64,000 bases of DNA from Fomitopsis serialis (GCF_022376445.1 NW_025955091.1:1-64000); one strand, 5' to 3'; shown: positions 45,316 to 58,717, numbered from the stretch's first letter. Program-made: numbers and translations. The notes: generated by a model from the letters alone, not told the origin.

Positions 45316-46254
45316 CGTATGGACCGAGTAACGAAAGTAGGTGCGCAACTTAAGGGAGACGAAGAGACCCGGTCAGAGGGTCCAGCTATTTAAGCCCGTG
45401 AGCCCTAGCAGGCTCGATGTTGCACCATGTTTCCATTGTCCAATGTTCATGCCTATTGTCGCACCCATCACTAGCCAAATTAGTCAATTTTCCAACCTTC
45501 GAGTGCACAATGTAGCCGTTGCCTTGGGAGGTGTGGTAACCATGCCGTACTTGGACACATGAGTCGAATACGTCCGTCACTTTTCCTCGTATCTCGATGG
45601 CGCGCAACATTGACACTCGCAAAGGTTTCCCAGAGTAGCTGATGCAAAGACTTTTCTCCGAGAACCGTAATGCGTAGAGTGTAGTCGTCGATGAGTAGAA
45701 CTTGGAGCGAGCGGCGGGTCGACGCGTGGCAGGGTGCGCGAAGCATGAACTCACGTGATCGTTCCCAGCTGAAATTTCATGCATCCGCAACGCGCGCTGC
45801 CGACGAATTCGGTCGTCGACAACTCTTCCCTCTGCCTTCGACAGGTCGCCCACCTTCACCCTCGCCGCGGTCTGAGCGACCGCTCTCTCTGTTGCTGCTT
45901 GCTGTCCTGCTATATTCTCTGCCTCTGACCATACCATCCTAACCTCGCTTGTCGTTTATCACTGCGCCTCTTGCCGGCACTTCTCAACCGAACATACTTT
46001 AATCGTTGTATAACTTATAACTCCTAGTGTTCTATCACCTTGCTTGCGGAAATGCTCAAAAAGCGGTGTGCAAAGTGGCATCATGTAGTGCGCCCGTATC
46101 GCCTGCAAGCCGGAGCCTCCTGGCTGCATGTGAGTGCCGTGTATGCTACCGGCGAGGGTCGCATACTGAACGGCAACTTTACCTGCTATTAGTCAAATCA
46201 CATATCTCGTCATCCCACTCGAAAACATGGCAATGCTGCTACTCTACCCATGCC
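45316..46254. other. intergenic, divergent promoters
   Basis: 940 bases between the F-box/LRR gene (minus) and the helicase gene (plus). No coding sequence recognised with confidence. Confidence 0.45.
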
Positions 46255-48105
46255 ATGACGGCGCTGCGCACACCCGCCCCTGGCACGAGACGACCTCAGC
46301 AGCGCGACCCGTCCAACAGCCTCGGTCTGTCCATGGAGGATCTCAAGGCGGAGCTTGCGCTGAGAGACGCTGTACAGATGCTCAAGACCCCGCGCCAGCT
46401 CCGGATGTTCTTCGTTCACTTGCTCGTCAATGAGTCTGTCCGCTCGCCGGTGACGACGTGGGAGACCTTCCGGGACGCGTTCGCGCAAGACTACATCCAG
46501 GAAAGCGATAATGTCAACATCGGCGTCAACCAGGCGCTAGAGGAGATCGGCCGCGCGCTGGAGGAGCACGGCAAGTCCCTTGGTGTGTACGGTCTTCCGA
46601 GTCCTTCCTTCCACAGCCGTGAGGTCGAGGTTGAACTTGCTCAGTGGAGGAACCGGGAGATTTTGGCTTCGCGCGCTGGCAAGGCCGCAGCCAAGCTCAA
46701 CGCCGAACAGTACGAGATCTACAGCGAGATTCTGCAGGCTGTTGAGGAGGAGCGACCACTCTACGCGTTCGTGGACGGAAAGGCTGGTCGAGGGAAGACA
46801 TTCCTCGTTCATTCCATATGCAACAGGCTACGGTCTCAGGGACGCGTCGTGTTGGCTACGGCGACGTCCGGATTCGCGGCCCAGCTATATCCTGGAGGCA
46901 GAACGACACACTCCACGTTCAAAGTACGACACTGCGTCTCCTAAACTCTGTATGACCGCTCATGCAGCATGCAGATTCCACTGGAAGAAGAGAAGGACGG
47001 GCTAGTATCTCCTATCGAGCCCCATGACCCTCGTGGTGAGCTCATCCAAGAAGCTTCAGTCATCATATGGGATGAAGCGCCAATGGCGAAGAACGCGGTC
47101 CTCAAGTGCGTCGACGAGACGTGCAGACGCGTCATGCGCAACGACCTACCCTTCGGCGGCAAAGTCGTCGTCCTTCTCGGTGATTTTCGACAAACATGCC
47201 CCGTCATCCGCTTCGGTACACGACGACAGATCGTGGGTGCCTCCATACGTTCGTCGGCCCTTTGGCAGCACTTCGCGGTGCGTCGCCTCACTCAGCCGAT
47301 CCGTAATGCAGAAGATCTCCCCTTCGCGGACTTCGTGGACTCCATCGGCGACGGTGCGGGGCCTCTCGTACCGCTGGACATACTCCAGAAGGTAGAAGAG
47401 CGCGACGAGCTCATCGACTTCGTATACCCACCAGATGCGCTCGCCGACCCGGCGAAGTGCCTCAAGCGCGCCATCCTCGCACCGACGAACGAGCAAGTCG
47501 ACGAGTACAACAACGAGATCCTCGGCCGTATAGAAGGCCCGCAGCGCACGTACCGCTGCTTCGACACGGTGAAGGAAGACCGCGCGATCGACGGCATCAC
47601 CCCGCAAGCAGCGCTTGCAGACGTTGCACGTACGCCCCCACCCGGACTTCCGGCGCACGCGCTCACGCTGAAGGTGAATGGCGTCTACCGCTTGATGTGC
47701 AACTACGCGCCGGACCAGGGGCTCGTGAAGAACACGCGCGTCGTCGTACGCGCAGTGGGCAAGCGCGTCGTGACCGTGCGGATCCTGCGCGGCGCCGGCG
47801 GCGTGAGCGTCGTCGACGCGGAGGACATCCTCATCTCGCGCATCGCGTTCAGCACGCCGCTCGAGTCTGGGCACGCGCTCATCAGGAGGCAGTTCCCCCT
47901 CGCCCCTGCGTACGCGACGACGTTCAATAGCTGCCAGGGCCTCACGCTGGACGTTGTCGGCGTGGATCTGACGAAGCCTGTGTTCTCGCATGGCCAGCTG
48001 TATACGGCACTCTCGCGCATCCGACACCGGAGCCATGCCAAGGTGCGCCTGCGGCCCGGGCAATCCATGACGAAGAACGTCACCTATCGAGAGATCATAC
48101 CTTAA
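46255..48105 (+). CDS. PIF1-type DNA helicase of Helitron kind
   Basis: Two exons (46255-46923, 46975-48105; intron 51 bp) give 599 residues. The N-terminal 150 residues (MLKTPRQLRMFFVHLLVNE, VRSPVTTWETFRDAF) match the linker that joins Rep to helicase in Helitron proteins. Walker A is GKAGRGKT near residue 175 and Walker B is WDEAP near 255. LLGDFRQTCPV, the C-terminal TFNSCQGLTLDVVGVDL and LYTALSRIR are PIF1/RecD-like motifs. No Rep nuclease is present upstream, so this is a Helitron remnant or a domesticated copy. The frame is intact. No clear Helitron 3' hairpin with CTRR was found downstream. Confidence 0.85.
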
Positions 48106-48527
48106 TCGCTGCGCTGTGCTCTTCTGCATTCCTATCTTATCACCCGCTTTCGTCGCATTCATTGCTGCATTGAGTGCTTCGGTATAATCTACTGCCCTGT
48201 AGTACGCGTCTACATCTTGATACCAGGGTTTGCTGCGCGCATGCCACAGGCCCCGTCTGAGTCAGGATCCCACTAAGTCGAGTCTGAGACGCTCGACTCG
48301 GGATGCGAGGGGGCAGGGAACTGGCAAAGTAAGCTAGGTACAGGCCTGAGATATCGGCATTCCTGCGGGTATGTCTGTGACATCATCATGCCAGTCTGGT
48401 AAACGGTACTTGTGTCAAGCGTCCACGCTATAAAAGGGGCTCAGCTTTGTCAGGCTCATCCCCGACTCGGTCTCAGTGCGCTACTCGTAGAACTCGACGA
48501 CCTACCTCCTACCAGATTGCTACCACA
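48106..48527. other. intergenic, AKR promoter
   Basis: 420 bases between the helicase stop and the aldo-keto reductase ATG. A TATAAAAG box lies at 48430-48437, about 90 bases before the ATG. No gene recognised. Confidence 0.5.
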
Positions 48528-50018
48528 ATGGCGGCTGCACTGGAAAGCCTGTCCTCGAGCGTCCGGCTCTCGTCTGGTGAGTGCGGATTGATCTACCGGG
48601 GCAGATGCGATCTTTCTTTCCTTTCTCGGCGACACAGGTTGTGTACAGGATCTATCCCAACTCTATCCCGAAGGAGCATATGGGTAGCCAAGTGCCGACC
48701 AGTTCTCCTCTCGAGGTCTTCTTGAGAACAAGCTCAAGGTTCATCATGATGAGAAGCGGCTCATATATAGTACGCAGGCTACACTATTCCCGTCCTCGGC
48801 TTCGGCGTCGCCTTCGGGTTCGACAAGGCTGGCAGGGATCCACGAACTCTAACTAAGCCTGCCGTTCTGGAGGCCCTGAAGGTTGGGCTTCGGTGGGTGT
48901 TCTCCCTCTCGGAAAGCCGCGGCCGCTCACCGTCCTCGGCAGCCACTTCGACACTGCCCGGATGTACAACAATGAAGACCACCTAGGCGAGGTCATCAAG
49001 GAAAGCGGCATCCCGCGCGAAGAGCTCTTCATCAGTGAGGCTCCCCGCCAGATCTGGCGACGCCGCTCCCCCTGATAGACTGTGTGTCTCGATCGCAGCG
49101 ACGAAGGTGGACGGAGACTTCCACGGCTACGACAAGACAGTAGCCAGCGTCAACGACTCCCTGAAGAGGCTCGACCTCGGTGCGCAGCCTCTTCGAAGCC
49201 CCGGGATCATTGGGACGTCTGACAGGACTTCTTGCGTGCAGATTTTGCGGACCTCATCCTTCTCCACGATGCGCGCGCGGGGAAGAGGCGTCGTTTGGAG
49301 GCGTACAAGGCACTGCTGGACCTGAAGGCACAAGGCAAGGTCCGCAGCGCGGGCGTGTCGAACTAGTAAGACCTCCCTAACCGACTTGCTTGCGCATCGG
49401 AGACTGAAGGCGATCGTTAGTGGTGTCAAGCATCTCGAGGAGATCGCCGCTGCGGGCTACGAAGTCCCATCCGTGAACCAGCTCGAGGTACGTTCCGTGC
49501 AGACACACTGTACCTGATGCGTCCGCATGACACCTCCTCCCACCGGCAGATCCACCCGTTCTGCCAACAGCGTCCCATCGTCGAGTACTGCAAAGCACAC
49601 AACATCACCGTCGAAGCATACTGCCCCCTCGTCCGGGGCAGGGTTGACAACCCCGTCGTCGGAAAGATCGCAAGTCGGGTACGTCACTCGCCTCAGGCTG
49701 TAGTCAACTCGTTGGCGTCCATCGGCTGACGAAGTTCAACCCTCCAGCTCGGCAAAGACCCGGCACAAGTCCTCATCCGGTGGTCCCTCCAACGCGGGTT
49801 TGTCGAGCTTGCCACTTGCAGATACGGTCTCCATTCTCATTCTTACCATCATTGTCTCTAGGTTCATCCCTCTGCCGATGTCGTCCTCGCCAGCCCGTAT
49901 CAAATCCAACGCGGATGTCTTCAACTTCAGCCTCCCTGAGAGCGACATGGCCGGGCTCGATGCTCTCGACCAAGGTGGTGCCGGGGCTATCAGCTGGAAC
50001 CCAGTGGATGTCGAGTAG
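48528..50018 (+). CDS. aldo-keto reductase
   Basis: NADPH-dependent oxidoreductase with a TIM barrel. Exon 1 is 48528-48576; a long 201 bp intron leads to exon 2 at 48778 (YTIPVLGFGVAFGFDK). Catalytic residues are visible: Asp and Tyr in DTARMYNNE, Lys in ITTKVDGD and His in ILLHDAR. Next come GKVRSAGVSN, VPSVNQLE, QIHPFCQQRPIVEYCKAHN and VEAYCPLVRG. The cofactor end is IPLPMSSSPARIKSNADVF. It stops at 50018. Other introns are 50-70 bp. The first intron is unusually long for this window. The substrate is unknown; the family commonly acts on aldehydes and ketones. Confidence 0.88.
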
Positions 50019-50903
50019 ATAGACGGTGTAGATGTAATACTAGCAGATGTAACACTAGGTGACGTTTAGAGTCGTATGACTGGAAGATAAAACAGTCCAC
50101 CGTGAACGTGTCGCTGTGATAGTGGCGAAGCAAATCAGATATATGCAGGACTCGCCAGGCACCGACTCACTAGGCATCTGCGAGCACCACGAAAGAACCG
50201 CGGCAAGCATTCAGATCGGTAGCATGACTACATTTATAGAGGCGATTACAAATTGCATTTGCGAGGTTACACATAGCGTACGCATCTTCCGAAACCCACT
50301 AAAATCTACAGTATACAGACTCTACAGTGCGATGAGGGACAGTGTCCGAGACGACAACGACGAGATTCGCGGCCTGACATAATGCAGCGCCGCCGGTGCA
50401 GGGTGAGGGTGAGTAACATCGACACAAGGTCAGCGACAGAGCGATGTGCGATCGACTAACAGAACAGTTAACAGCTTGCGGAAATTGGCGACGAAATGAA
50501 GGAATGATCAGTCCGAGATTGATACAGTAAATGAAAGGCGAAACGCAGTGCGCGACGAAAGAAGACGTGGAACATGCCATAAACCGACCCGACCGCGCTG
50601 CAGCGGGTGCAAGTGCATTTTCCACCGCGGCGCGACAAGAACATTGTCCGGCGCAAGACGCCGCTGTCAGGGACCGACGGTTTGCTGGTATCCGGTCGAG
50701 GGAATGCGGCGAGCGCAGCGAAAATCGCAATTAAAGCGAGATATCTGCGAGCAATTTATTCGAGGCTTGTTGGGGTATCGATGAGCACAGGTGTTACAGC
50801 CTTCCGAGCGAAGAGCTTTCTTCAGTAGTAGAGCGCGAGCAGCGAGAGTTGACTTGCAAAGCAGTAGACAGCGAGCGGGAAAGAATGTTAATGCAGTGTC
50901 GTT
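50019..50903. other. intergenic between convergent genes
   Basis: 885 bases between the AKR stop and the Mei2-like stop. No convincing coding region. It should contain both terminators. Confidence 0.45.
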
Positions 50904-53832
50904 CTAGCGTTGGGCCATACGCGGAGGCCCCGGCCTGTGGTGATAGAGAGTCGAGCCGCCGCCGCCACCACCAGTATTACCGTCGCGCCTCTCGTGCCGG
51001 TAGTTGGCCCCAGGGACGAATAGAGCGCCGCGGTTATGCGAGCTTCTCTCCTTCCTGCGGAGATGCGTCGGCGCCGGGAAGGGCTCAGGGAGGCCTTGGT
51101 TCGGGCCGTCAGAATAGAAGATCTTGGGGCGCCAGGACTCGCGTTCGTCCATTATGCAAGAGTTCTTGAACTTCTCAACGAGCGCCTCTTTGCCCCTATT
51201 GCAAGGTAAGCGATTAGAACGAGTGGAAATCGACAACGACGTACTGGTAGGTCGCGTAGCACATCTGGAGGACCTTCTCACTCGAGTACATGTTCCTGCG
51301 TATGCCCATAAGCCTACACGAAAATACGGAACGGAATAACGTGCAGACTGACCACTTGACACCCAACTGGGTCTTTGCGAAGTGCAACAAGTCTCCAACG
51401 GTGATGAAGTTGACAAACGCATATCCAACGTTGCACCCTAGGCTCCTCATGAGCTCAACGAACCCTCCGACGACCCGCGGAACACACGCACCGTTTTGGA
51501 AGTCCATCCGCAGGTACAAGAAATCAATGCGCCTCGAACAGACCCTTGCGATGAACGTCAAAAGGTCCCTGTCGCTCATCTTGTTCGGGATGTTCTTGAT
51601 CATCACCGTCGTCCGCATGTCCTTGCCCAACTCGATCGCTTCGATGTTTAGCTGGTTCTTCTCACTGATATTGTTGTTCAGGTTCATGTTCGCGGACATA
51701 CGGCCGTCCATGGCGCAAGGCTCGTACGTCGATCCGCGGGGTATATGGGGACGCGTTGAAGACGACGGCGGGTAGCGAGGGAACACATCCGCGTCGATTG
51801 GGCTGAGGTCGGGTCGCTGGGCGTTCCGCTGTGGTCTCCTTGGGCTGGGAGGCGGCGCAGTGGACAAGTTGTGTCCGCTCCTAGGAGACGGAGGAAGATA
51901 ATACTCCACGTTCGCAGCCGGCGGGGCGCCGCGCGCCCAGTGGTCTCCAGCACCGCCGTTAAAGTTCGGGCCCAGATACTGCTGAGGCATGTACTGGTAA
52001 CCGTAAGTCGGCGCTGGTCCTCCGTGCTGAGCGGCGGCGGTTTCGGGGTGGAGATATAGCGAGGGATCGTAGGTCTGAATCGTACGCGGTTGCCGTGTCA
52101 TGTCGTCCGCGTCAGGTCCAATGCTGATGCTCCTCGGCCTCAAGGGGGTCTGCGGGGTGGCGGGAACCTGTTCAATGGGTTCATGAACCTGTATATGGGG
52201 AGTGAAGTGACATACCTTGCCAACAGCATCAAAGAACAGGTCATTCGACGACCGCCTGTTGTGCTCCTGCGGAGACTCCCTTCCTCTCAACCTGCGGACC
52301 GCGTCAGGGGCGCCCATGTTCTCGCTCGCGCTGACGCTGCGCGGACGAACGCGGCCTATGAAGCGATCGTCAGTCGCATCATCAGCTGTCAAATGACCGA
52401 CGCACCTTCGGTCCATCGCATCTCTATGTCGATCTGCACTGAGCTAGGAGAAGTCTCGGCGGGCGGGAAGACCTGCGAGTATGCGGCCGGCCTGGACGGA
52501 GAATGGGACTGGTACGGCGAAGAAGGCTGGAGCGGCGACTCCAGTTGGATCGACGTCTTATAGAGCCGGAGACGCACGCCCATGAAGGTGCGTTCGTTGA
52601 GGGCTCTGTAGGCATTCGCAGCATCACGAACGTCATAGAATTCTACATGATAGACCTGTATTTGGGCAGGCTGTGTTAAACGGGCCCGAAGAATGATTCG
52701 CACTGCTTACCTGATCTTGAGGCTCGGTCGCCTCGAAAGATAGCAATTCGCCGAACGAAGAAAGGACGTTTTGCAGAGAAGACGGCTCGAAACGTCTGTC
52801 TTCGAAAGAGACGTATAGCGTCCCGTCGGTCTCGTCGACGAACGAAGATTTTCCGGTGATCTATAAAGCGGTCACGGCCAACAAAACCAGAAGATGGGAA
52901 CAGACGCGACGAAAGGTAGTTAGCGGCTCATCTCGAAGGCGCAGTTAGTCTGTACTCACAGTCTCTAACCTCTCGGGAGTGATGAACATCGCCTCCAGAC
53001 GCACTTCTTCCAGGCCGTGTAGAGTTTGACTCGAGATCTGGCGCCTAGCTCGTACAGCATGACGGATGTTGTAGTACGCCAAAACGACAATGCCGTGTGT
53101 TTCCTGGTACCGCACCCATATGCCTTTGATATCGCCCGTCGACGCGAATACATCCCGGAGCTTAGCCGACGGGGCGGAAGGCGGAACGTTACGGACCTAT
53201 CGGCATACAGTGAGTATATGCGTTCGTATGCAAAGGAGACATCCCAAAGGATCGCTCACCAGCAGAAACCGGCTGGAATGCGTCTCCTCACGAGTCTCAC
53301 AAAATCAAACGACGGCGTCTGTGGTGTGGCGGCATCGCCAGCGATGATAGGGGTCTCCAAGACCGCCTTTCTCTCGTCGCGCGGAGTAATGTCGACGCTG
53401 GAGAGACCCGCCTCTAAAGCAGATACAGCCTCCTGACCAATGCTCGCCGGCGACTTTGCATATCCCGAATCGGACGACATAGACTGCGAGCGGGTGCTTG
53501 TCGGCGTGAGGTAGCCACCGTGCGGGAGAGATGTATGCCCCTTCATCGCCGTTGGAGAGTCGGGCATGTTGTGGACCCAGCGAAGTGGCGAGTTGGCCTC
53601 CGGAGGAGTCGAGGGTCCGTCACAGGGATTGGAGTTGAAGGAAGACGACGGCGTCAACGGAGGAGTGAGCAGCGCGGTAGGGCGGCAGGGCGAGCCTGAG
53701 GTGCTGCGCTTGCTCGGGAAGGGTACTTGCTTTTCGTCGGCGTCATCGGCGTCGCGGCGAGGTCGAGAGGGCGGAGATGAGGTCGGTAGCGCGCCTGCAG
53801 TCTCTGTGCGAGATGCGGAGGAGCAGAGCCAT
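50904..53832 (-). CDS. Mei2-like RNA-binding protein with three RRMs
   Basis: RNA-binding protein of the Mei2 family, which in fission yeast drives meiosis and in other fungi affects development. RRM1 contains LRDVFASTGDIKGIWVRYQE. RRM2 contains FVDETDGTLYVSFEDRRF and VYHVEFYDVRDAANAYRALN. A long Pro/Ser-rich middle follows. The hallmark C-terminal RRM has TTVMIKNIPNKMSDRDLL, FLYLRMDFQN, GYAFVNFITVGDLLHF and FKNSCIMDERESWRPKIFY. It ends in a Gly/Arg-rich tail at 50904. The N-terminal exon is uncertain: the Ser/Pro-rich frame is open upstream of 53657 but its ATG was not fixed, so 53832 is only a candidate. Confidence 0.85.
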
Positions 53833-56641
53833 GTTCAGTCGGCACCCTGTAGTAGGTATATTAGAGCGCGGTGAAATGCACCAGAGGCGCATATATGCGC
53901 TGAAGCGACGTACCAGATGTTTGGGAGGGACGGAGAGGAGTGGATGCGTGTGTTGGCGGGGCGTGCGTTAGTATTTTGGCTCTGGTGAAGTGCGGATGAA
54001 CGAGATGTCAGCTGCATCCACATGTACGATGGGATATATGCGCGTACCTCTTCAGCCTGAAGAGACAAGGTCGGGAAAGGGACGGGAGAGCGGTCCATTA
54101 GTACAGCAAGCGGGGTGAGTAGCAGCTAGCGGGAACAAAGTCGCTTGCGGGCCGAGAAAGGCAAGGCGAGTGGGTAACGGCGAGGCGCGCGGTACAAGGG
54201 GATTTTGCAATACACTTCCAATTTGACAAAACAAAACGAGGGGCGGCGAGACGCAAGAGGGGGTGGCGGGCGAAAGCAAGGACGGCGGGTGGCAGCGAGC
54301 GAGCAGCGGGGATATATATACGGTCGGGGCGGACGGGAGGGATGGTGTCATGCGTCGGGGGCGGGACGAGACGTGCAGCGAGAGAAGAGGGAAGCCCTGC
54401 GGGGGCAGGAGATCGCACAGATCCGGGCGAAGTGGCAGGCGACCGCGCACGGGCTGCCGTCTGCTCTTTTGAGCGGTGGATCCCGCCGCGACGTTGTGCG
54501 CTCGATGGCAACTCGCCGTCCCCACGCGAGGGCTGCGTTCATGGGACAGCCTCGACAGCTCGGTCCCAGTTGCACGCGCGCGCCACAGTTTCCGGAACAC
54601 GCTCTCGGCCAGTCCTTGCGAGCGCTCGCTCCAGACGTATTATTTGCCTAGCATTTCCTCGGCTGCCGCTCCACCAGCGCGAACCTACCGTTTGCGGCCG
54701 CGCTCCGTGTCATTTGGAGACGACACCGTCGAACTCGACTGCGGCTTCTCCGCCACGGCCAGGCGGGTGCACACCACCACAACGTGCGCGCATCGACGCC
54801 TTGTATTTCATCACAAGCCCAGCCGTGCACAAGCAACTGCCGGCCAACCGTCCTGCAGCAAAAGGTACAGCTTCCGCGTTTGGTCAGATTGTTTCCGTCG
54901 ACTGCAGGGAAGCTCGTCCTGACACACATCTTGCAAGCCTATCCATGAGAGCCCGTGGGGTCCTGGGTATGTCACGGCGCGTTGATCCAGCTCTAGACTT
55001 GGCCCGGGGAATCTGCACCCCAGAACGCAGACCTCTGCAAGGAAGCCCGGACCCAACAAGCAGAGAGGTTCGAGATCTGGGTGACATCAACGGCGCGATG
55101 TCATGCCTGGCTGGGACAGGCAGTACCGTCGGCACAGGGCTGCATCAGCCAATGACAGGACGTGCCTTCACGCACAAGAAGATCAGGCGTCAAGATGGGG
55201 CCAGCGAGGAACAGATCGCACGCACCAGCCTCCGCCCGCACAAGGTTCAATGAAACGTTCGAAATGACAGCACCTTCCAAAGCCGGGAGCATCCCTAGAC
55301 ACCTCCCACGCCACAAGCGCGTATTTCTCCTCGCGACGGGAGTACATAAATCGCGCACAGCCCGACGCCTCTGTCGCTACAGCACTAGTGATCGCCCCCG
55401 TTTCAGCAGAGATTACAAGACCTTTTTTGATCCTGAGGCGAACAAGGGAAGGTGACCTTTGCGGTGAAGGTTCATGTTTCAATCAATAGGCATCTCTTGA
55501 TCTGGTCCGCGCGTTGTGGCGCACTTCTCATGACTTCTTTGCTCTTCTTTGTCGAATGCAGGACTTCGATCTTGTCACAGTGTCAAGTTGCCGTCATGAG
55601 CGGTTCGGCTTCTGTCACTGTATCGTCCGGAGACTGCACTGGCACAACCACGTCAAACCGCCGGCGGGAAGGCCGAGGTGCCCATGGTTGACAGTTATTT
55701 GCCGACACCAGCCAGACACTACTCGGCCGCCGATCGCAAAGGTCCAACGTTCCTCGCCGTTGCAACCTGTCGCAAAGTATTGCACTTCTAGTTAGAAGTA
55801 ATTATCACCAAGGAAACTTGCCCAGAAGCCTCAATTCATGTATATTCCTGTCAGAAAGGTCGTGACGACATGTGCAAGAAATCAGTACGAGTTGAAGTGT
55901 GTCGAGCCTTACCTTCTGAACGAGCATTCCGAATCTGAATCTTGCAGTTGATCTACAGGATGGCCACGTCTAATTTTTGAGCTGTTCATGCGAGCTTCGC
56001 AGTGACATGACATACGACTGAAATTCTTCGAGAAGACTCGGCGGCCCCCTGAGGACTCATCAGAGTAGACGGGGGTAGTTCAAGTAGGGAGAGCTCGGCG
56101 AAGACACGCACCATGACGACCACGTCTCATTTCGCTCTCGAAGAGCTTGTGATACCAAAGCGACGTGCTTACGACTTGCGGGGATGCATATATGCGTACC
56201 TAGTGAACTTCTAGGGTCTGTGTCTGCCAACCGGACACCGTGGGGTGAGGTCGGATTGCATACAACTTCTCTCCCGAGTTTCACAGTCATGAGTGGAATC
56301 GATGGCATTGATGCTATGTTTCTAGTCGAACGAGCAGCCAAGGCTCTCATCTGCGGACTGTGGTCGCCCATGGATCCATACGACATGGAGGAAGAGAGCG
56401 AACGTGGTTCAAACTCCGCACGCGCGTCGAGGCTTAGGTGGACGCGACAAGATCACGGGATCGTAACGAAACGCCACAAACCGCACATAAAAGGCAAGTA
56501 CAGGCTAGACGCCGGCGACTTGGAAATGCACGATCGAGCGACCGAGCAGTGACGACATATGCGTTGTCCCCTCTAGAATCCGTGAGGGGCCCCATCCACA
56601 AGGACTTTAGTGATCTTGAACGTGTGTAGCGTTTCGAGATC
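53833..56641. other. long intergenic region between divergent genes
   Basis: 2.8 kb without a recognised gene. It separates the Mei2-like gene from the HAD hydrolase. The first 800 bases are GC-rich with purine/pyrimidine bias and a TATATATAC at 54311-54319, and may be a long promoter or 5' UTR, as is common for developmental regulators. Several open frames at 54.3-55.3 kb overlap on both strands and show no motif. Confidence 0.5.
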
Positions 56642-58040
56642 ATGGCCATCCGCGCGGTGCTCTTCGACGCGCTCTTCACGCTCGTCGCGCCCCGCCTGCC
56701 CATCTACGTCCAATACTCGCAGACGTTCGAGCCCTATCTCGGCGTTCTCGAGCCCGACCTGCTCAAGAAGTCCTTCAAGACAGGTGCGCAAGCCCATCCG
56801 TCATCTCCTTCTCCCAACCTTAACAACCTTCATCCAATGATCCCGCTATACCTGTCATCGGCGCACGCACCGCGTGCTCGCATGATCCTGCCGCGCGGCA
56901 CCTGGCAGCGCTGAAGCAGGTCCAGAAGGAGAAGCCCGCCTACCAGAGCGGCGCCGAGGGCTGGTGGGGCGAGGTCATCAAGCGCACCGCGGTTGGGGCG
57001 GGCGCGGACCCTCAGGGTGCGTGCCAAATCCGAGTGCCAGTGGCGGCGGTGGGTCCGAGGCGGGGCGCGAGCGAATAGATCCCTGCCCCTGCTCGCCCGA
57101 GCGTGCGGCCGCTGTGTATGTACGTTATCAGTGCGTCAGCTCTGACCCGCTTGTGCTTCTAGCTGTCGACCGCTCGCTCGACGAAATTGTCCCCCGGCTC
57201 CTCCACCGCTTCTCCTCGAGGGAGGGCTACAAGCTGTATGATGACTCGATACCGACGCGTGCGTATCTGCGATACCTGCGGATGGGGCGACTTGTAATGC
57301 GATCTTCGGTGCGACATCGTTGCCGTCGTTCCAGTGCAGCGCTCCGCTCAGCCAACATCCTCACTGGCGTGATTAGCAACACCGATGCGCGCATGCGTGA
57401 GCCTCGATCCATTCCCTAGCGAAGCGCATCGAGCTCACTTCGCGATGGGCTGTCATAATTGTATCTCTGAAACCGTTGGACTGGCTGGTTGCCGCCATGC
57501 ACGGGACGGACAATGTGCCATGGACGCGCGACGTCTGGATATCTATAGGCGCGGCACTTGACGACCTCGGCGCGACGCCTCACCTGATACGATCTCCTCA
57601 GCTCTGAGAGGGCACCGAGAACCGCTCGGGAGATGTTCCTCCGGGCGTGCGCACGGCTAGGCGTCCAGCCGTCGGAGGCAGTACACGTCGGGGATGAGCT
57701 ACCAGCGTGCGTGCTTTCTTCAAGATACTCGACATCAACACTGACACCTTGATCTCGGGTCTCACGATGTGCGGATTCACATGTACGTATGAACAGAGAT
57801 TACTACGGTGCAGAAGAGAGTGGGCTGGACGCGCTACTGGTGAGGCGACCAGGAACGGATGGAGAAGGCGAGGCAAAGGAGCCGGATGAAGATTTGAGCG
57901 GCGTCGCTGTCGTGTCTGGCCTAGCGCAAGTAGTAGATTGGGTGCACCATAAGAACGCTCCCAGTGAGAATGGCAAGCCATGTACGTCGCGTTGCCGGTC
58001 TTCAGTTGCTTGCCTTGTTCATCGCGGATTCTCAGACTGA
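56642..58040 (+). CDS. HAD-superfamily hydrolase, possibly frameshifted
   Basis: Haloacid-dehalogenase-like phosphatase. It starts MAIRAVLFDALFTLVAPRLP, with motif I Asp in LFDALFTL, although the second Asp of the usual DxD is Leu. The cap region follows (YQSGAEGWWGEVIKRTAV; DRSLDEIVPRLLHRF; GYKLYDDSIPT). Motif II is GVISNTDARM and motif IV is HVGDELP, then DYYGAEESGLDALLVRRPG. Similar to HDHD3-type proteins. Between LDDLGATPHLIRSP and AREMFLRACARLG the frame shifts by one base near 57597-57605, next to an in-frame TGA, so this copy is either broken or mis-sequenced. Loss of the second Asp also suggests reduced activity. Confidence 0.65.
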
Positions 58041-58717
58041 TGATTCAGTTCCCAGCCCGTGTATAATAATGAAGCAGCGTACAGAATCCCAATCAGTACT
58101 AGCGTCAGGTAGCGAATGGTCAGAGACGAGAACAGTCGTGCTAAGTAAGTTGTTTGATGCTGTATTACTTACGTAATAACGGAGAGCGGGTGTGGTTCCT
58201 TGTCATACTTACTCGTGACCGGCTCGTACTGGCAGGTCTCTGACTCTGAGTCTTACACCGTCTCGTACCAACACTGACCAGCACAAATATCCAGCTACGC
58301 GCATTTGCCATCAGAGGTGAAGTGTTTCAAGTTCGCGTGAAGTTGAAGAGAACTCCGGGTCGCCTTCAAGTTGAACGTTGACAGTGGTCACAGAATTACC
58401 AGTGCTACCGACGGCGGCAGGATCAAGTCTCTTCGGATTCACTCGCTCTAATGGATGACTCTGTCCGGTATCACCCAACCCAAGCGTCCCGGACACAGAG
58501 CGCAATATGCCGGTAGTCGTCTGCCCACCGCGGAGTCCCAGCTGGGGCACCGCGTGCGCATTCCAACTGACGACCTCGACAATTCCGAGAAGATGTCTTC
58601 CTACCTGGTCGGCTCTTCTGCCACGGGCCCCCGACGTCTGGCTCTGGAAAGCTCACGCGTGTGTTCTCTGCTGTACCTGTGGACCTGCAGTTCTCTAGGC
58701 AACGTCCTCTCGTGAAG
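58041..58717. other. intergenic and possible 5' part of the glycosyltransferase gene
   Basis: 680 bases. The last 120 or so may encode an N-terminal extension in frame with the Met at 58718, but an upstream start was not found. Confidence 0.4.

Noticed and set aside
47146..48162. Minus-strand frame of 338 codons under the helicase
   Set aside because: It mirrors GC-rich helicase codons and has no motif of its own, while the plus strand has full PIF1 motifs.
48106..48420. Helitron 3' terminus after the helicase
   Set aside because: A GTCGAG...CTCGAC pairing near 48276-48297 exists but is not followed by CTRR in the right place.
36322..50018. SDR and aldo-keto reductase as part of a secondary-metabolite cluster
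   Set aside because: They lie 11 kb apart with housekeeping genes between, and no synthase or P450 is present.
54052..55482. Several overlapping open frames of 80-300 codons in the 2.8 kb gap
   Set aside because: They compete on both strands in GC-rich DNA and none has a motif, sensible splicing or a homologous segment elsewhere in the window.
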